A DNA stretch of 64,000 nucleotides from Pseudomonas songnenensis (lineage in GTDB: Bacteria; Pseudomonadota; Gammaproteobacteria; Pseudomonadales; Pseudomonadaceae): assembly GCF_003696315.1 (NCBI RefSeq), contig NZ_RFFN01000003.1:434001-498000 (forward strand). The letters are read 5' to 3'. Shown here one piece after another: positions 9,594 through 19,676 of the stretch. The translations under genes and the position numbers were made by a program. Each line of letters starts with the position of its first letter. Positions within the stretch are counted from its first letter, which is position 1. A model generated the notes under the pieces. The model was not told where the DNA came from and made no database searches. It saw only the letters and a program-made list of their open reading frames with translations.

Positions 9594-9597
<4 letters not shown>
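8722..9597 (+). CDS. cysW: Sulfate/thiosulfate ABC transporter permease CysW
   Basis: A 291-residue permease. Start ATG 8722 has GAGG 8 bases upstream. The EAA loop reads [20 protein letters not shown], and [20 protein letters not shown] is typical of CysW. Its stop overlaps the cysA start (ATGA at 9594-9597), so the ATPase is translationally coupled. Confidence 0.95.
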
Positions 9598-10580
<983 letters not shown>

Positions 10581-10676
10581 TGCGTGCCGCCGGTCATATC
10601 GGGCGACAGAAGCGACTTGGCCGCGGCGGGCAACTGTCGCACCCTGTCGGCAGTCGCCCCTTATCGCGAGGCACCC

Positions 10677-11666
10677 ATGCGCATCACCCTGTTCAGCAGC
10701 AAGCCCTATGACCGTGACAGCTTCCAGGCCGCCAACCGCTCCCACGGCTTCGAGCTGCACTTTCTCGAGACCCGCCTAGACCCTGACACCGCGGCCCTGG
10801 CGACGGGCGCCGAAGTGGTCTGCCCGTTCGTCAACGACGTGCTCTCTGCCCCCGTGCTGGAGCAGCTCGCGGCCGGCGGCACGCGGCTGATCGCACTGCG
10901 CTCGGCCGGTTACAACCATGTCGATCTGCCCTGCGCCAGGCGTCTCGGCCTGCCGGTGGTACGGGTGCCGGCCTACTCGCCGCATGCCGTGGCCGAGCAC
11001 ACCGTGGCACTGATCCTGGCGCTCAATCGCCGCCTGCCGCGTGCCTACAACCGCACCCGCGAAGGCAACTTCTCGCTGCAGGGGCTGACCGGCTTCGATC
11101 TGGTCGGCAAGCGCGTCGGTGTGGTCGGCAGTGGGCAGATCGGCGCGGTGTTCGCGCGGATCATGCAGGGCTTCGGCTGCGAGGTGCAGCTCTATGACCC
11201 CTACCCCAACCCGGAGCTGGAACGCCTCGGCATGCGTTACGTGGCGATCGACGAGCTACTGGCCGGCAGCGATATCGTCAGCCTGCATTGCCCGCTCACC
11301 GAAGCGACCCGTCACCTGATCAACCAGCAGAGCCTGGCGACCATGAAACCGCACGCCATGCTGATCAACACCGGCCGCGGCGCGCTGATCGACACGCCGG
11401 CGCTGATCGGCGCGCTGAAGAGCGGCCAGCTCGGCTATCTGGGGCTGGATGTCTACGAGGAAGAAGCCGGGCTGTTCTTCGAGGATCACTCCGGCCTGCC
11501 GCTGCAGGACGATGTGCTGGCGCGGCTGCTGTCGTTCCCCAACGTGATCGTCACCGCCCACCAGGCCTTCCTCACCGAGGAGGCGCTGGCGGCCATCGCC
11601 GGCACCACCCTGGGCAACGTCGCTGCCTGGCAGGCCGGGCAGCTCGCCAATCAGGTCAGCGACTAG
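10677..11666 (+). CDS. ldhA: Fermentative-type D-lactate dehydrogenase
   Basis: A 329-residue D-2-hydroxyacid dehydrogenase converting pyruvate and D-lactate with NAD(H). The substrate Arg lies in [12 protein letters not shown], the Rossmann loop is [15 protein letters not shown], and the catalytic His is in [27 protein letters not shown] and [15 protein letters not shown] are typical of LdhA. Start ATG 10677 has GCGAGG 5 bases upstream; earlier in-frame codons cross the cysA-ldhA gap. Its last 11 bases overlap the convergent gene. Confidence 0.93.
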   Translation: MRITLFSSKPYDRDSFQAANRSHGFELHFLETRLDPDTAALATGAEVVCPFVNDVLSAPVLEQLAAGGTRLIALRSAGYNHVDLPCARRLGLPVVRVPAYSPHAVAEHTVALILALNRRLPRAYNRTREGNFSLQGLTGFDLVGKRVGVVGSGQIGAVFARIMQGFGCEVQLYDPYPNPELERLGMRYVAIDELLAGSDIVSLHCPLTEATRHLINQQSLATMKPHAMLINTGRGALIDTPALIGALKSGQLGYLGLDVYEEEAGLFFEDHSGLPLQDDVLARLLSFPNVIVTAHQAFLTEEALAAIAGTTLGNVAAWQAGQLANQVSD

Positions 11667-12336
11667 CGTCGAGCTGGCGCAGGCGCGCTTCCAGCAACGC
11701 GGGGAAGCGTTTGAACCAGGTCTGGTTCAGCGGCGAGGGGTGCGGCAGCGGGTGCAGGGTGAAGGTTCGTGCATGGCCTTGCGCGTCCTGCAGATCGATA
11801 TCGAGGTTGGCCGTAAAGCGATCCTCACGCTGCCAGAACGCCTCCAGGCGCTGGCGCGCCTCGCGCGGCTGGCCGATGGCGAACCAGAGAAAGGCCTCGC
11901 GACCGAGAGTGACGATATGCCGGCCATGCCAGCTGTCGATCAGCAACTGGCGCATCAGCGGCTGGAAGCGGCGCTTCACCGCCATGGACCAGGCCTTGTT
12001 GCCGATGGGCTTGTACGGCACGGTGTTGATCCAGAAGTAGTGCCGGCCCAGCGCCCGTCCCGCCTCGAAGTCCGGCATCTCTGCGCCGTGCAGGTGGCGA
12101 TAGAGCACGCGCCGGACGATCTGTCCGCCGGCGCCGATGAAGGGCTCGCCGTGACGCACTTCCTCGCGGCCCGGGTCGCGGCCGAAGAAGCAGAGCGGCG
12201 CATCGGCATCGCCGAGGCCGATGATCGGCTCCAGCGGATCACGGTCGTAGGTTGCATAGATCGCCGTATCGATGCCGTCGGTGTCGGCAGCGAGGTCACG
12301 CAGCGCCTGGCGCAGCGATGCAGGCACGCGGTTCAA
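11656..12336 (-). CDS. Uracil-DNA glycosylase family protein lacking Fe-S cysteines
   Basis: About 226 residues. Two family motifs are visible: [19 protein letters not shown] (motif A of the family 4/5 type) and [10 protein letters not shown] near the C-terminus (motif B). [13 protein letters not shown] matches the strand usually read as NxxxCRPPGNR. Only one cysteine remains, so the four-Cys Fe-S cluster of family 4 enzymes is missing. The start is uncertain: TTG 12334-12336 overlaps the upstream stop by four bases; GTG 12325-12327 is an alternative. Activity on uracil is inference. Confidence 0.8.
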   Translation of the reverse strand: MNRVPASLRQALRDLAADTDGIDTAIYATYDRDPLEPIIGLGDADAPLCFFGRDPGREEVRHGEPFIGAGGQIVRRVLYRHLHGAEMPDFEAGRALGRHYFWINTVPYKPIGNKAWSMAVKRRFQPLMRQLLIDSWHGRHIVTLGREAFLWFAIGQPREARQRLEAFWQREDRFTANLDIDLQDAQGHARTFTLHPLPHPSPLNQTWFKRFPALLEARLRQLDASR

Positions 12337-12869
12337 TAGTCGTCTTCTTCGACCAGTTCGACCGCCGCGGCGTCCAGGGCATAAGCGGCATCGGCCAGGT
12401 CGTTGCTGACCGGCTCGATCTGCAGGCGACCGTCGACCCACAGCGGCGCGTAGATATCTTCCAGGGCGATGCCCTTCGGGTAGCGCACCAGCACGATCTG
12501 GTTCGGCGGCGGCGGCGGCACGTGGATGCACGCGCCCGGATAGGGCACCAGGAAAAACTCGGTGCTGCGCCCGCGGGCATCGCTTTCCAGCGGCACCGGA
12601 TAGCCACCGAGGCGGATCTCGCGGCCGTTCAGCTCGGCGACCGTCTTGGCCGAATACATCACCGCCGGCAGTCCGGCCTCCTGCTTGAGCCCGCCCTGAT
12701 CGCTGAAACCCAGGTCCTCGGGCGTCGCGTGGTCGATCTCCGGCATCTCCTCCAGCGCCTGGCGATCCTCGGGCGGCATCAGTTCCAGCCAGTCGAGTTC
12801 GGGCGGCGTGGCGAGGGCGTGAGAGGCGAAGGCGAGACAGCAGAGCAGCGAAAGGAAGGATTTGCGCAT
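12333..12869 (-). CDS. Secreted DUF3299 protein
   Basis: A 178-residue protein with a signal peptide MRKSFLSLLCCLAFASHALA. The core matches DUF3299: ELNGREIRLGGYPVPLE followed by EFFLVPYPGACIHVPPPPPN, with the proline run and cysteine typical of the family. Function is unknown; homologues often sit with membrane-complex or transport genes. The C-terminus is acidic (VELVEEDDY). Its stop overlaps the start of the glycosylase-like gene. Confidence 0.85.
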   Translation of the reverse strand: MRKSFLSLLCCLAFASHALATPPELDWLELMPPEDRQALEEMPEIDHATPEDLGFSDQGGLKQEAGLPAVMYSAKTVAELNGREIRLGGYPVPLESDARGRSTEFFLVPYPGACIHVPPPPPNQIVLVRYPKGIALEDIYAPLWVDGRLQIEPVSNDLADAAYALDAAAVELVEEDDY

Positions 12870-12922
12870 AGGGCAACTACATGAGAAGGGAACGGGGCCG
12901 CAGGGCGCGGCCCCGCAGTGAA

Positions 12923-13174
12923 TCAGTGCTTGCGGCTGGTGACCATGCCGTAGATGACCAGCAGGATGATCGCACCGACCACGGCGCCGATAAAGCCCGC
13001 GCCCTCGCCCGCCTGGTACAGGCCGAGCGCCTGACCCCCGTAGGTTGCCAGCAGCGAACCGCCGATACCGAGCAGGATGGTCATGATCCAGCCCATGCTG
13101 TCGTCGCCGGGTTTCAGGAAGCGTGCGATAAGGCCGACGATAAGGCCGATGATGATGGTGCCGATGATGCCCAT
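12923..13174 (-). CDS. GlsB/YeaQ/YmgE family small membrane protein
   Basis: An 83-residue, three-helix membrane protein: GIIGTIIIGLIVGLIARFL, then WIMTILLGIGGSLLATYGG, then GAVVGAIILLVIYGMV. This is the transglycosylase-associated (GlsB/YeaQ) pattern, linked to stress responses but without a known activity. GAGGAG lies about 10 bases before the ATG. Confidence 0.9.
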   Translation of the reverse strand: MGIIGTIIIGLIVGLIARFLKPGDDSMGWIMTILLGIGGSLLATYGGQALGLYQAGEGAGFIGAVVGAIILLVIYGMVTSRKH

Positions 13175-13260
13175 TGGATGAATCTCCTCAGGTCCGAAAG
13201 GTAGGTAACCAATGGACCCGAGGGCTCTGCGGCGGTTCGCCGAAGCCAGACGGCCGGGCG

Positions 13261-14346
13261 TCAGGCGTGAGGGATCAGCGTCTCGACAGCGGTGATCTGG
13301 CGGTCCAGCGTGGCGCGATCAGGGCAACGCAGCGTGGCGTGACCCACCTTGCGGCCGACCTTGAAGGCCTTGCCGTAGTGGTGCAGATGGCAGTCCTCGA
13401 TGGCGATCACCTTGTCCACCGGCGGCACTTCGCCGATGAAGTTGAGCATGGCGCTCTCGCCCAGCTTGGCGGTCGAGCCCAGCGGCAGGCCGGCGACGGC
13501 GCGCAGGTGATTCTCGAACTGGCTGCACTCGGCGCCTTCGATGGTCCAGTGGCCGGAGTTGTGAACGCGCGGGGCGATCTCGTTGGCCTTCAGGCCGCCA
13601 TCGACTTCGAAGAACTCGAAGGCCAGCACGCCGACATAATCGAGCTTCGCGAGCACGCGACCGACATAGTCCTCGGCCAGCGCCTGCAGCGGATGGTTGC
13701 TGCTGGCCACTGACAACCGCAGGATGCCGCTCTCGTGGCTGTTGTGCACCAGCGGATAGAAACAGGTTTCACCATCGCGGCCACGCACGGCGATCAGCGA
13801 GACTTCACCGGTGAACGGTACGAAGCCCTCGAGGATGCACGGCACGCTGCCCAGTTCGGCGAAGGCATTGCCGACGTCGGCCGGCTTGCGCAGCAGTTTC
13901 TGGCCCTTGCCGTCATAGCCCAGGGTGCGGGTCTTGAGCACCGCAGGCAGGCCGATGCTGGCCACCGCGGCGTCGAGATCGGCCTGGGACTGGATATCGG
14001 CGAAATCCGGGGTGGGGATGCCGAGGTCCTTGAACATGGATTTTTCGAACCAGCGATCGCGGGCGATGCGCAGCGATTCGGCGCTCGGGTAGACCGGCAC
14101 GAACTGCGAGAGGAAGGCCACCGTCTCGGCCGGCACGCTCTCGAACTCGAAGGTGACCAGGTCCACCTCGTCGGCCAGCCGGCGCAGATGATCCTTGTCG
14201 TCGTAGTCGGCGCGGATGTGCTCACCGAGGGCCTGGGCGCAGGCATCCGGCGCCGGGTCGAGGAAGGCGAAGCTCATGCCCAGCGGAGTGCCCGCCAGGG
14301 CCAGCATGCGGCCCAGCTGGCCGCCACCGATCACACCAATTTTCAT
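13261..14346 (-). CDS. purK: N5-carboxyaminoimidazole ribonucleotide synthase
   Basis: A 361-residue ATP-grasp enzyme that converts AIR, bicarbonate and ATP to N5-CAIR in purine synthesis. The N-terminal IGVIGGGQLGRMLALAG and the ATP-grasp block LKTRTLGYDGKGQ are diagnostic, as is ANEIAPRVHNSGHWTIEG. AAGGG lies 8 bases before the ATG. It follows purE after 75 bp, the usual purEK order. Confidence 0.97.
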   Translation of the reverse strand: MKIGVIGGGQLGRMLALAGTPLGMSFAFLDPAPDACAQALGEHIRADYDDKDHLRRLADEVDLVTFEFESVPAETVAFLSQFVPVYPSAESLRIARDRWFEKSMFKDLGIPTPDFADIQSQADLDAAVASIGLPAVLKTRTLGYDGKGQKLLRKPADVGNAFAELGSVPCILEGFVPFTGEVSLIAVRGRDGETCFYPLVHNSHESGILRLSVASSNHPLQALAEDYVGRVLAKLDYVGVLAFEFFEVDGGLKANEIAPRVHNSGHWTIEGAECSQFENHLRAVAGLPLGSTAKLGESAMLNFIGEVPPVDKVIAIEDCHLHHYGKAFKVGRKVGHATLRCPDRATLDRQITAVETLIPHA

Positions 14347-14421
14347 ATCAACGGCCCTTCATTAGGCGGCAGATCAAGCGCGCGACAGGCGCGGCGCCAG
14401 GAAGCAGAGTTTAGTCCCGGC

Positions 14422-14910
14422 TCAACCACGCGGGTCCGGGTTGTCGAGCACCGTCTGGGTCTGCTCGTCACGGAATTTCTTCAGCGCCTGGTGATACTCG
14501 GGGAATTCATGGCCGAGGATGCTTGCCGAGAGCAGCGCGGCGTTGATCGCACCGGCCTTGCCGATGGCCAGGGTGGCGACCGGCACGCCGGCCGGCATCT
14601 GCACGATCGACAGGAGCGAATCGACACCGGAGAGCATCGACGACTGCACCGGTACGCCAAGGACCGGCAGGTGCGTCTTGGCCGCGCACATGCCAGGCAG
14701 ATGGGCGGCACCACCGGCGCCAGCGATGATCACGCGCAACCCGCGCGCTTCGGCCTGTTCGGCGTACTGGAAGAGCAGATCCGGGGTGCGGTGGGCGGAC
14801 ACCACCGTCACTTCATGGGGGATGCCCAGCTTTTCCAGCATGTCGGCGGTGTGGCTCAGGGTGGACCAGTCGGACTTGGAGCCCATGATCACGCCTACCA
14901 GTGCGCTCAT
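14422..14910 (-). CDS. purE: N5-carboxyaminoimidazole ribonucleotide mutase
   Basis: A 162-residue class I PurE that isomerises N5-CAIR to CAIR. Active-site segments are [22 protein letters not shown] and [15 protein letters not shown] 14908-14910 is chosen because AGAGG sits 7 bases upstream; an ATG five codons earlier lacks such a site. First gene of purEK. Confidence 0.96.
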   Translation of the reverse strand: MSALVGVIMGSKSDWSTLSHTADMLEKLGIPHEVTVVSAHRTPDLLFQYAEQAEARGLRVIIAGAGGAAHLPGMCAAKTHLPVLGVPVQSSMLSGVDSLLSIVQMPAGVPVATLAIGKAGAINAALLSASILGHEFPEYHQALKKFRDEQTQTVLDNPDPRG

Positions 14911-14957
14911 CGTCGTGCCTCTCATCGGGCGCCCGCGGGCGCGTCAAGAACAACAAA

Positions 14958-14975
14958 CCACGCAAAAGAGCGTGG
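14958..14975 (-). terminator. Terminator-like hairpin in the purE leader
   Basis: On the minus strand CCACGC-TCTTTT-GCGTGG is a perfect 6-bp stem followed by the T-rich TTTGTTGTTCTT. It lies 48 bases upstream of the purE start and downstream of a likely -10. This is the layout of a transcription attenuator, although the stem is short. What it would sense is not visible. Confidence 0.45.
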
Positions 14976-15023
14976 CCTGGGTGGGCGCGATCCGACCACA
15001 GGCCGCCCGCGCGAAAGCCGCGC

Positions 15024-15029
15024 AGTATA
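15024..15029 (-). promoter_or_regulatory. Probable -10 of the purEK promoter
   Basis: On the minus strand TATACT (15029 to 15024) is a close match to a sigma-70 -10 element, about 115 bases before purE. The -35 is poor. It lies in the gap 14911-15068 that separates purE from the sensor kinase end. Confidence 0.4.
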
Positions 15030-15068
15030 GCGCAAGGCGTGACCGGCCAGTACCCCGCGCCACTGGCG

Positions 15069-17561
15069 TTATTGAAGCGGCGCCGGCGCCACGCGCGGCA
15101 GTTCGATCCAGAAGCGGCTGCCGACGCCCGGCTCGCTGTGCAGCCCCAGCTGACCGTTCATCAGACGGGCGAACTCCAGGCACAGCGACAGGCCGATACC
15201 GGTGCCCTGGATCATGCTGTTTTCCCGCCCGAGCCGCTGGAAAGGCTCGAATACCTGCGCCTGCTGCGCGGGGTCGATGCCCAGGCCGGTGTCCTCGACC
15301 AGGATGCGCACGTGCTCCGGGCTGCTTTCGGCACGCAGGCTGATATGACCGTTGGGCACGTTGTACTTCATCGCATTGGACAGCAGGTTGAGCAGGACCT
15401 GACGCAGCCGGCGCGGCTCGGCCAGCACCAGCAGGCCGTCGTCCGGCAGGTTCAGATCGAGCTGCAACCCGCGCTGCTGGACTTCCAGAGCAACCAGCTC
15501 GGCGCATTCGCGCATCAGGCTGCACACGTCCACCGGCTGCAGCTCCAGCTGCGGACGCTCCTTCTGCAGACTGGACCATTCGAGAATCTCGCCCAGCAGC
15601 TGGTTGAGATGCCGGCTGGCGAGCAGGATCTCGTCGAGGTACTCGGCCGCTTCGGATTGACTGCTGTCATCGCAGTCCATGCGCATCAGCTGGGCGAAGC
15701 CGAGGATCGCATTGAGCGGCGTGCGCAGCTCGTGGCTGATGCCCGAGAGCAGCCGCCCCTTCGCTTCGCTGGCGGCCTCGGCCTGCAGCGTCGCCGCGCG
15801 CAGTTCGGCCTCGACACGCTTGAGCGCGTCGATATCCACATGGGTGCCGGCCAGCACCCGCACCATGCCGGTTTGCGGGTCCTGCTCCAGTACCCGGCCC
15901 CGGCTGAGCAGCCAGTGGTACTCGCCCAGCGCATCGGCAAAACGGTATTCGGCTTCGTAGCGCTGCTGCAGGCCCTGCTGGATCCGCTCGATCTGCGCCA
16001 GCGCCTGGGGCAGGTCGTCCGGATGGATGCGCTGGCGGAACTCGCGATCGCTGAGCACGCCGGAGGGCAGGCCGAAGCGGCCCAGCATGCTGCCGCGCAG
16101 ACGCAGCGTGTGATTGGGCATGTCGTATTCCCAGAGGCTCTCGGTCGCGCTCTCCAGCACCAGCTCAAGACGCCGCTGTGCCTCCCAGCGTTCGGATTCG
16201 CTGTGGGCCAGACGACTGCCGATGTCCTGGGTATGCCGGGACATCTCGTCGAGCTCGCGGATCGGCGCATGCACCGGCTCCGGTCGCCAGCGGCCCAGGC
16301 CGATATCGCCGAGCATCCGCGAGATGCCCGCGATGGGCGCCAGCAGCGCCTGGCTGAGCTGGCGCGCGCGCAGCCACATGACGGCAAAGAAGCCGATGTA
16401 GAACAGCACCAGCCCGGCGATCAGCAGGTAGCCGATCTGCTGGTAGCGGCTGGCCAGGGCGTTGGTCTGGCGAAACACCGCCGCCTCGTCGACCACCGCC
16501 AGCAGATGCCAGCCGGTTTGCGCCACGGTCGTCCACGCCACCAGCTGCGGCCGTCCGCCCAGCATCACCCGCTGCACGCCGCTTGGCGCACCGGATATCG
16601 CCGCGGCCAGCTCCGCCGTTTCAGGACGGCGATCGAGCTGGAAGTCCTCAGGCTTGAACATCTCGCTGCGTATCGCTTCCAGATAGGAGTGATCGGTCAG
16701 CTCCGCAAGACCGAAATCCACTTCGCCCGGTTCCGGCAATGCCATGATCGACAGGTCGTCGCTGACCAGCATGGCGTAGCCGCCCCAGGGCACCTGCAAC
16801 TGGTCGATCTGCTCGAGAATGACGCTGACGGTGATGTCGATGCCGACCACGCCTTCGAGGAAAGCATCCCGGTAGACCGGCGCAATGGCCGACATCATCC
16901 AGCCGTGCCCGGCCGGGTCCAGATAGACGTCGGTCCACACCACGCCGCGCGAGGGGTTGTGCTCGGCATCGGCCAGGTAATAGAAGTTGTACTGCGGGAT
17001 GTTCATATCCGCCGGGTACTGATCGACGGTGAAAAACCACGGATAGATGTGGTTGAAGCTGTCCCAGCTGTTGAAATACAGGCTTGCTACCAGCGGGTTG
17101 CGCGTCTCGATTTCCTTCATCAGCGGTTCCAGCTGGCGCAGCCTGGCGATCTTCTGCAGATCATGCTGCTCGGCTGGCGTCGCGCCGGAATAGAACACCG
17201 CCGCGCCACCGTTATCGTCGGGGCTGTAGCGCACGCCGTCGGCGCTGAGAGCGAGTTCCGGCAACTGCGCAGGCGCTCCGTCCTGCAGGGCCTTCGCGGT
17301 GAGATTGCGGTAGAGCTGGGTAAGCGAGCCGACCTGGGCAAGCTGCTCGCTGATCAGGCGCGATTCGAGGCTGGCCGAGGCCTGCAGATCATTGAGTGCG
17401 GTCTGGCGAAGGTGGTCGATCTGCGCGTCGCGGATCGCGCCGTTGGTCAGCAGATAGATCGCGATCAACGCGGTTTCCACCAGGACCAGCGGAATCAGCG
17501 CGCTGCGAACGAAGGCTCGCCAGATCCATTGACGCAAGCCGATTGGTTTGGGGATGGGCAC
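15069..17561 (-). CDS. Membrane-bound sensor histidine kinase (Cache-HAMP-PAS-HisKA)
   Basis: About 830 residues. A transmembrane segment near residues 20-42 is followed by a long periplasmic Cache-like domain (with YFNSWDSFNHIYPWFFTVD), a second membrane segment near 375-395, a HAMP-like linker, a PAS domain around 450-575 and a kinase core. The phosphoacceptor His is in SHELRTPLNA near residue 610; N-box LLSNAMKYN, G1 VEDTGLGID and G2 GTGIGLSL are intact. There is no receiver domain and no response regulator beside it. Start GTG 17559-17561 is preferred (GGAG 7 bases upstream). The ligand is unknown. Confidence 0.88.
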   Translation of the reverse strand: MPIPKPIGLRQWIWRAFVRSALIPLVLVETALIAIYLLTNGAIRDAQIDHLRQTALNDLQASASLESRLISEQLAQVGSLTQLYRNLTAKALQDGAPAQLPELALSADGVRYSPDDNGGAAVFYSGATPAEQHDLQKIARLRQLEPLMKEIETRNPLVASLYFNSWDSFNHIYPWFFTVDQYPADMNIPQYNFYYLADAEHNPSRGVVWTDVYLDPAGHGWMMSAIAPVYRDAFLEGVVGIDITVSVILEQIDQLQVPWGGYAMLVSDDLSIMALPEPGEVDFGLAELTDHSYLEAIRSEMFKPEDFQLDRRPETAELAAAISGAPSGVQRVMLGGRPQLVAWTTVAQTGWHLLAVVDEAAVFRQTNALASRYQQIGYLLIAGLVLFYIGFFAVMWLRARQLSQALLAPIAGISRMLGDIGLGRWRPEPVHAPIRELDEMSRHTQDIGSRLAHSESERWEAQRRLELVLESATESLWEYDMPNHTLRLRGSMLGRFGLPSGVLSDREFRQRIHPDDLPQALAQIERIQQGLQQRYEAEYRFADALGEYHWLLSRGRVLEQDPQTGMVRVLAGTHVDIDALKRVEAELRAATLQAEAASEAKGRLLSGISHELRTPLNAILGFAQLMRMDCDDSSQSEAAEYLDEILLASRHLNQLLGEILEWSSLQKERPQLELQPVDVCSLMRECAELVALEVQQRGLQLDLNLPDDGLLVLAEPRRLRQVLLNLLSNAMKYNVPNGHISLRAESSPEHVRILVEDTGLGIDPAQQAQVFEPFQRLGRENSMIQGTGIGLSLCLEFARLMNGQLGLHSEPGVGSRFWIELPRVAPAPLQ

Positions 17562-17680
17562 GATCGGGCTCCAGCAGCCGCGCAAGGCACGCCATCAGCA
17601 GTAGGCGCGGCAGGGTCGCGATCATAGCACCGCAGCCGCGGCGGCAAACCATCACCTTCGCCGCATGCACCGCCGCGGTT

Positions 17681-19606
17681 TCAGGAGACGCTGGCCAGAG
17701 CGGTCGCGGCGGGCGCGCTGCGGCGACACTGCTTGGCCATGGCGGCCAGGCGTACCGCCACGTTGGGCGTGCCGTAGCCGGCGTAACCGTTGCAGCGCTG
17801 CAGGATCTCGAAGAAGAAGCGTCCCTCGAACGGCTCGGTATAGACGTGGAACAGCTCGCCCCCTTCGGCATCGCGGTCGTACAGCACGTTGTAACGCGCC
17901 AGTTCGGCGAGCAGCGAGTCGTCGAAGTCGAAACGCGCAGCCAGGTCGTCGTAGTAGTTGCGCGGAATCTGCAGCAGCGGCACCCCGGCCGCCTGCGCGC
18001 GAGCCACCTCGGCAAAGATGTCGTCACAGGCGAAGGCCACGTGGTGCACGCCGGCGCCACGGTAGCTGGACAGTGCCTGGGCGATCACCGTGTCGCGATC
18101 CTGCGAGGTGTTCAACGGCAGGCGGACCCGGCCGCAAGGGCTGCGCATGGCGCGGCATTTCATCAGGCCATAGGGATCGGGCAGCAGCAGCTCGTCGTCG
18201 GCCTCGAAATCGAACAGGCTACGGTAGAACAGCACCCAGCTGGCCAGGCTCTCGGCCGGCAGCGCAGTGGCCATGTGATCGATCCGCTGCAGGCCGGCGC
18301 CCGCGGGTGCCACGGCGTGCAGGCGGAAATCGATATCGTAGTTGCTCTGGCCCGGCGCCCCGGATTCGAGCAGGTAGATCAACCCGCCATCCGGCGCCCG
18401 CACCGCCGGGATCTGCCGCTCGTTCGGCCCGATTAGCCCGCGATAGGGCTGCCCGCCGAAGGCGCAGGCGCGCGCCAGCGCCGATGCTTCGTCATCGATC
18501 TTCAGCGCCATGGCACACACCGAAGGACCGTGTGCCTCGAAGTAGTTGTGCGCGAAGGAATAGGGTTCGGCGTTGAGCACGATGTTGATTTCGCCCTGAC
18601 GATACAACTGCACATCTTTCGAGCGGTGCTGGCCGACATGGGCGAAGCCGAGCTGCTGCAGCCAACTGCCGAGGCGCACCGCGTGCGGCTCGTCTACCGC
18701 GAACTCGAGAAAATCGATGCCCTCGTAGCGCGGTGCCCCTGGCGCCGTGAACAGCGACGGTACGACGGCTGCGGACGGCGCCGAAGCGTTCAGTCGCTGG
18801 CCGGTCTTTTCTTCCAGGTGCCGCAGCGCGCGCAAGCCATCGGCCGCGATGCCAAGCGGCGGTGCGGCACGGAAGCCGTCGTTGAATACCTCCAACGACA
18901 ACGGGCCGCTGTAGCCGGCCTGCAGCACCGGCGCGAGAAAGCCGGCCAGATCGAACTCGCCCTGGCCGGGGAAGCAGCGGAAATGCCGGCTCCACTCCAG
19001 CACGTCCATGGCCAGCACGGGCGCATCGGCCAGCTGCACGAAGAAGATCCGCTCGCCGGGAATCTCGACGATGCCGCTCGGGTCGTCGCCCAGGGCCAGG
19101 GTATGGAAGCTGTCGAGAATCACCCCCAGCGCCGGATGATCGACCTGCTGCACCAGCGTCCAGACATCACGCCAGGTCTTCACGTGGCGACCCCAGGCCA
19201 GCGCCTCGTAGCCGACCCGCAGACCACGTGCGCCAGCCCGCTCGGCGATGAGGCCGAGGTCGCCGAGCAGCGTCTCGCGGTCGCCCAGCGCATCGGCCTG
19301 CACATTGCTGCACAACAGCATCAGCTCGGCGCCGAGTTCCTGCATCAGGTCGAACTTGCGCTCGGCGCGATCAAGATTGCGCTGCAGCCGCTCGCGCGGG
19401 CAGCCCTCGAAGTCGCGGAATGGCTGGAACAGCGTCACCGTCAGCCCCAGCGCCTCGCAGCGCCGGCGAACATCCAGCGGGCTGCCGGAGTGATACAGCA
19501 GATCGTTCTCGAACAGTTCGATGCCGTCGAACCCGGCAGCCGCTGCGGCCTCGAGTTTTTCCGGCAGCGTACCGCTGAGGGACACGGTGGCGATGGAGCG
19601 CTTCAT
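17681..19606 (-). CDS. quiC: 3-dehydroshikimate dehydratase, two-domain QuiC type
   Basis: A 641-residue protein. The N-terminal half (1 to about 285) is a xylose-isomerase-like TIM barrel (ELFENDLLYHSG, VGYEALAWGRHVKTW, ILDSFHTLALG, SLEVFNDGFR), and the C-terminal half is a VOC/HPPD-like domain (YNVLYDRDAEGGELFHVYTE, EGRFFFEILQR). This matches bacterial QuiC, which dehydrates 3-dehydroshikimate to protocatechuate for quinate/shikimate catabolism. AGGAG lies 7 bases before the ATG. No quinate dehydrogenase or protocatechuate dioxygenase is nearby; the next gene upstream in transcription is an A-PCP-TE enzyme. Confidence 0.92.
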   Translation of the reverse strand: MKRSIATVSLSGTLPEKLEAAAAAGFDGIELFENDLLYHSGSPLDVRRRCEALGLTVTLFQPFRDFEGCPRERLQRNLDRAERKFDLMQELGAELMLLCSNVQADALGDRETLLGDLGLIAERAGARGLRVGYEALAWGRHVKTWRDVWTLVQQVDHPALGVILDSFHTLALGDDPSGIVEIPGERIFFVQLADAPVLAMDVLEWSRHFRCFPGQGEFDLAGFLAPVLQAGYSGPLSLEVFNDGFRAAPPLGIAADGLRALRHLEEKTGQRLNASAPSAAVVPSLFTAPGAPRYEGIDFLEFAVDEPHAVRLGSWLQQLGFAHVGQHRSKDVQLYRQGEINIVLNAEPYSFAHNYFEAHGPSVCAMALKIDDEASALARACAFGGQPYRGLIGPNERQIPAVRAPDGGLIYLLESGAPGQSNYDIDFRLHAVAPAGAGLQRIDHMATALPAESLASWVLFYRSLFDFEADDELLLPDPYGLMKCRAMRSPCGRVRLPLNTSQDRDTVIAQALSSYRGAGVHHVAFACDDIFAEVARAQAAGVPLLQIPRNYYDDLAARFDFDDSLLAELARYNVLYDRDAEGGELFHVYTEPFEGRFFFEILQRCNGYAGYGTPNVAVRLAAMAKQCRRSAPAATALASVS

Positions 19607-19676
19607 TCGGTTACTCCTGTTACCGGGGGCCGCGGCCGTGCAGGCCGCCGACGGATAGGCGAAGCCAGGGTCATGT

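Noticed and set aside
13735-15030. Long plus-strand open frames over purK/purE, the sensor kinase and many other genes
   Set aside because: These mirror real genes on the other strand. They are Gln/His/Arg/Gly-rich without domain motifs, a common effect in GC-rich DNA.
17562-17585. TTG 17583-17585 as start of the sensor kinase
   Set aside because: GTG 17559-17561 has GGAG 7 bases upstream, while the TTG has no ribosome-binding site.
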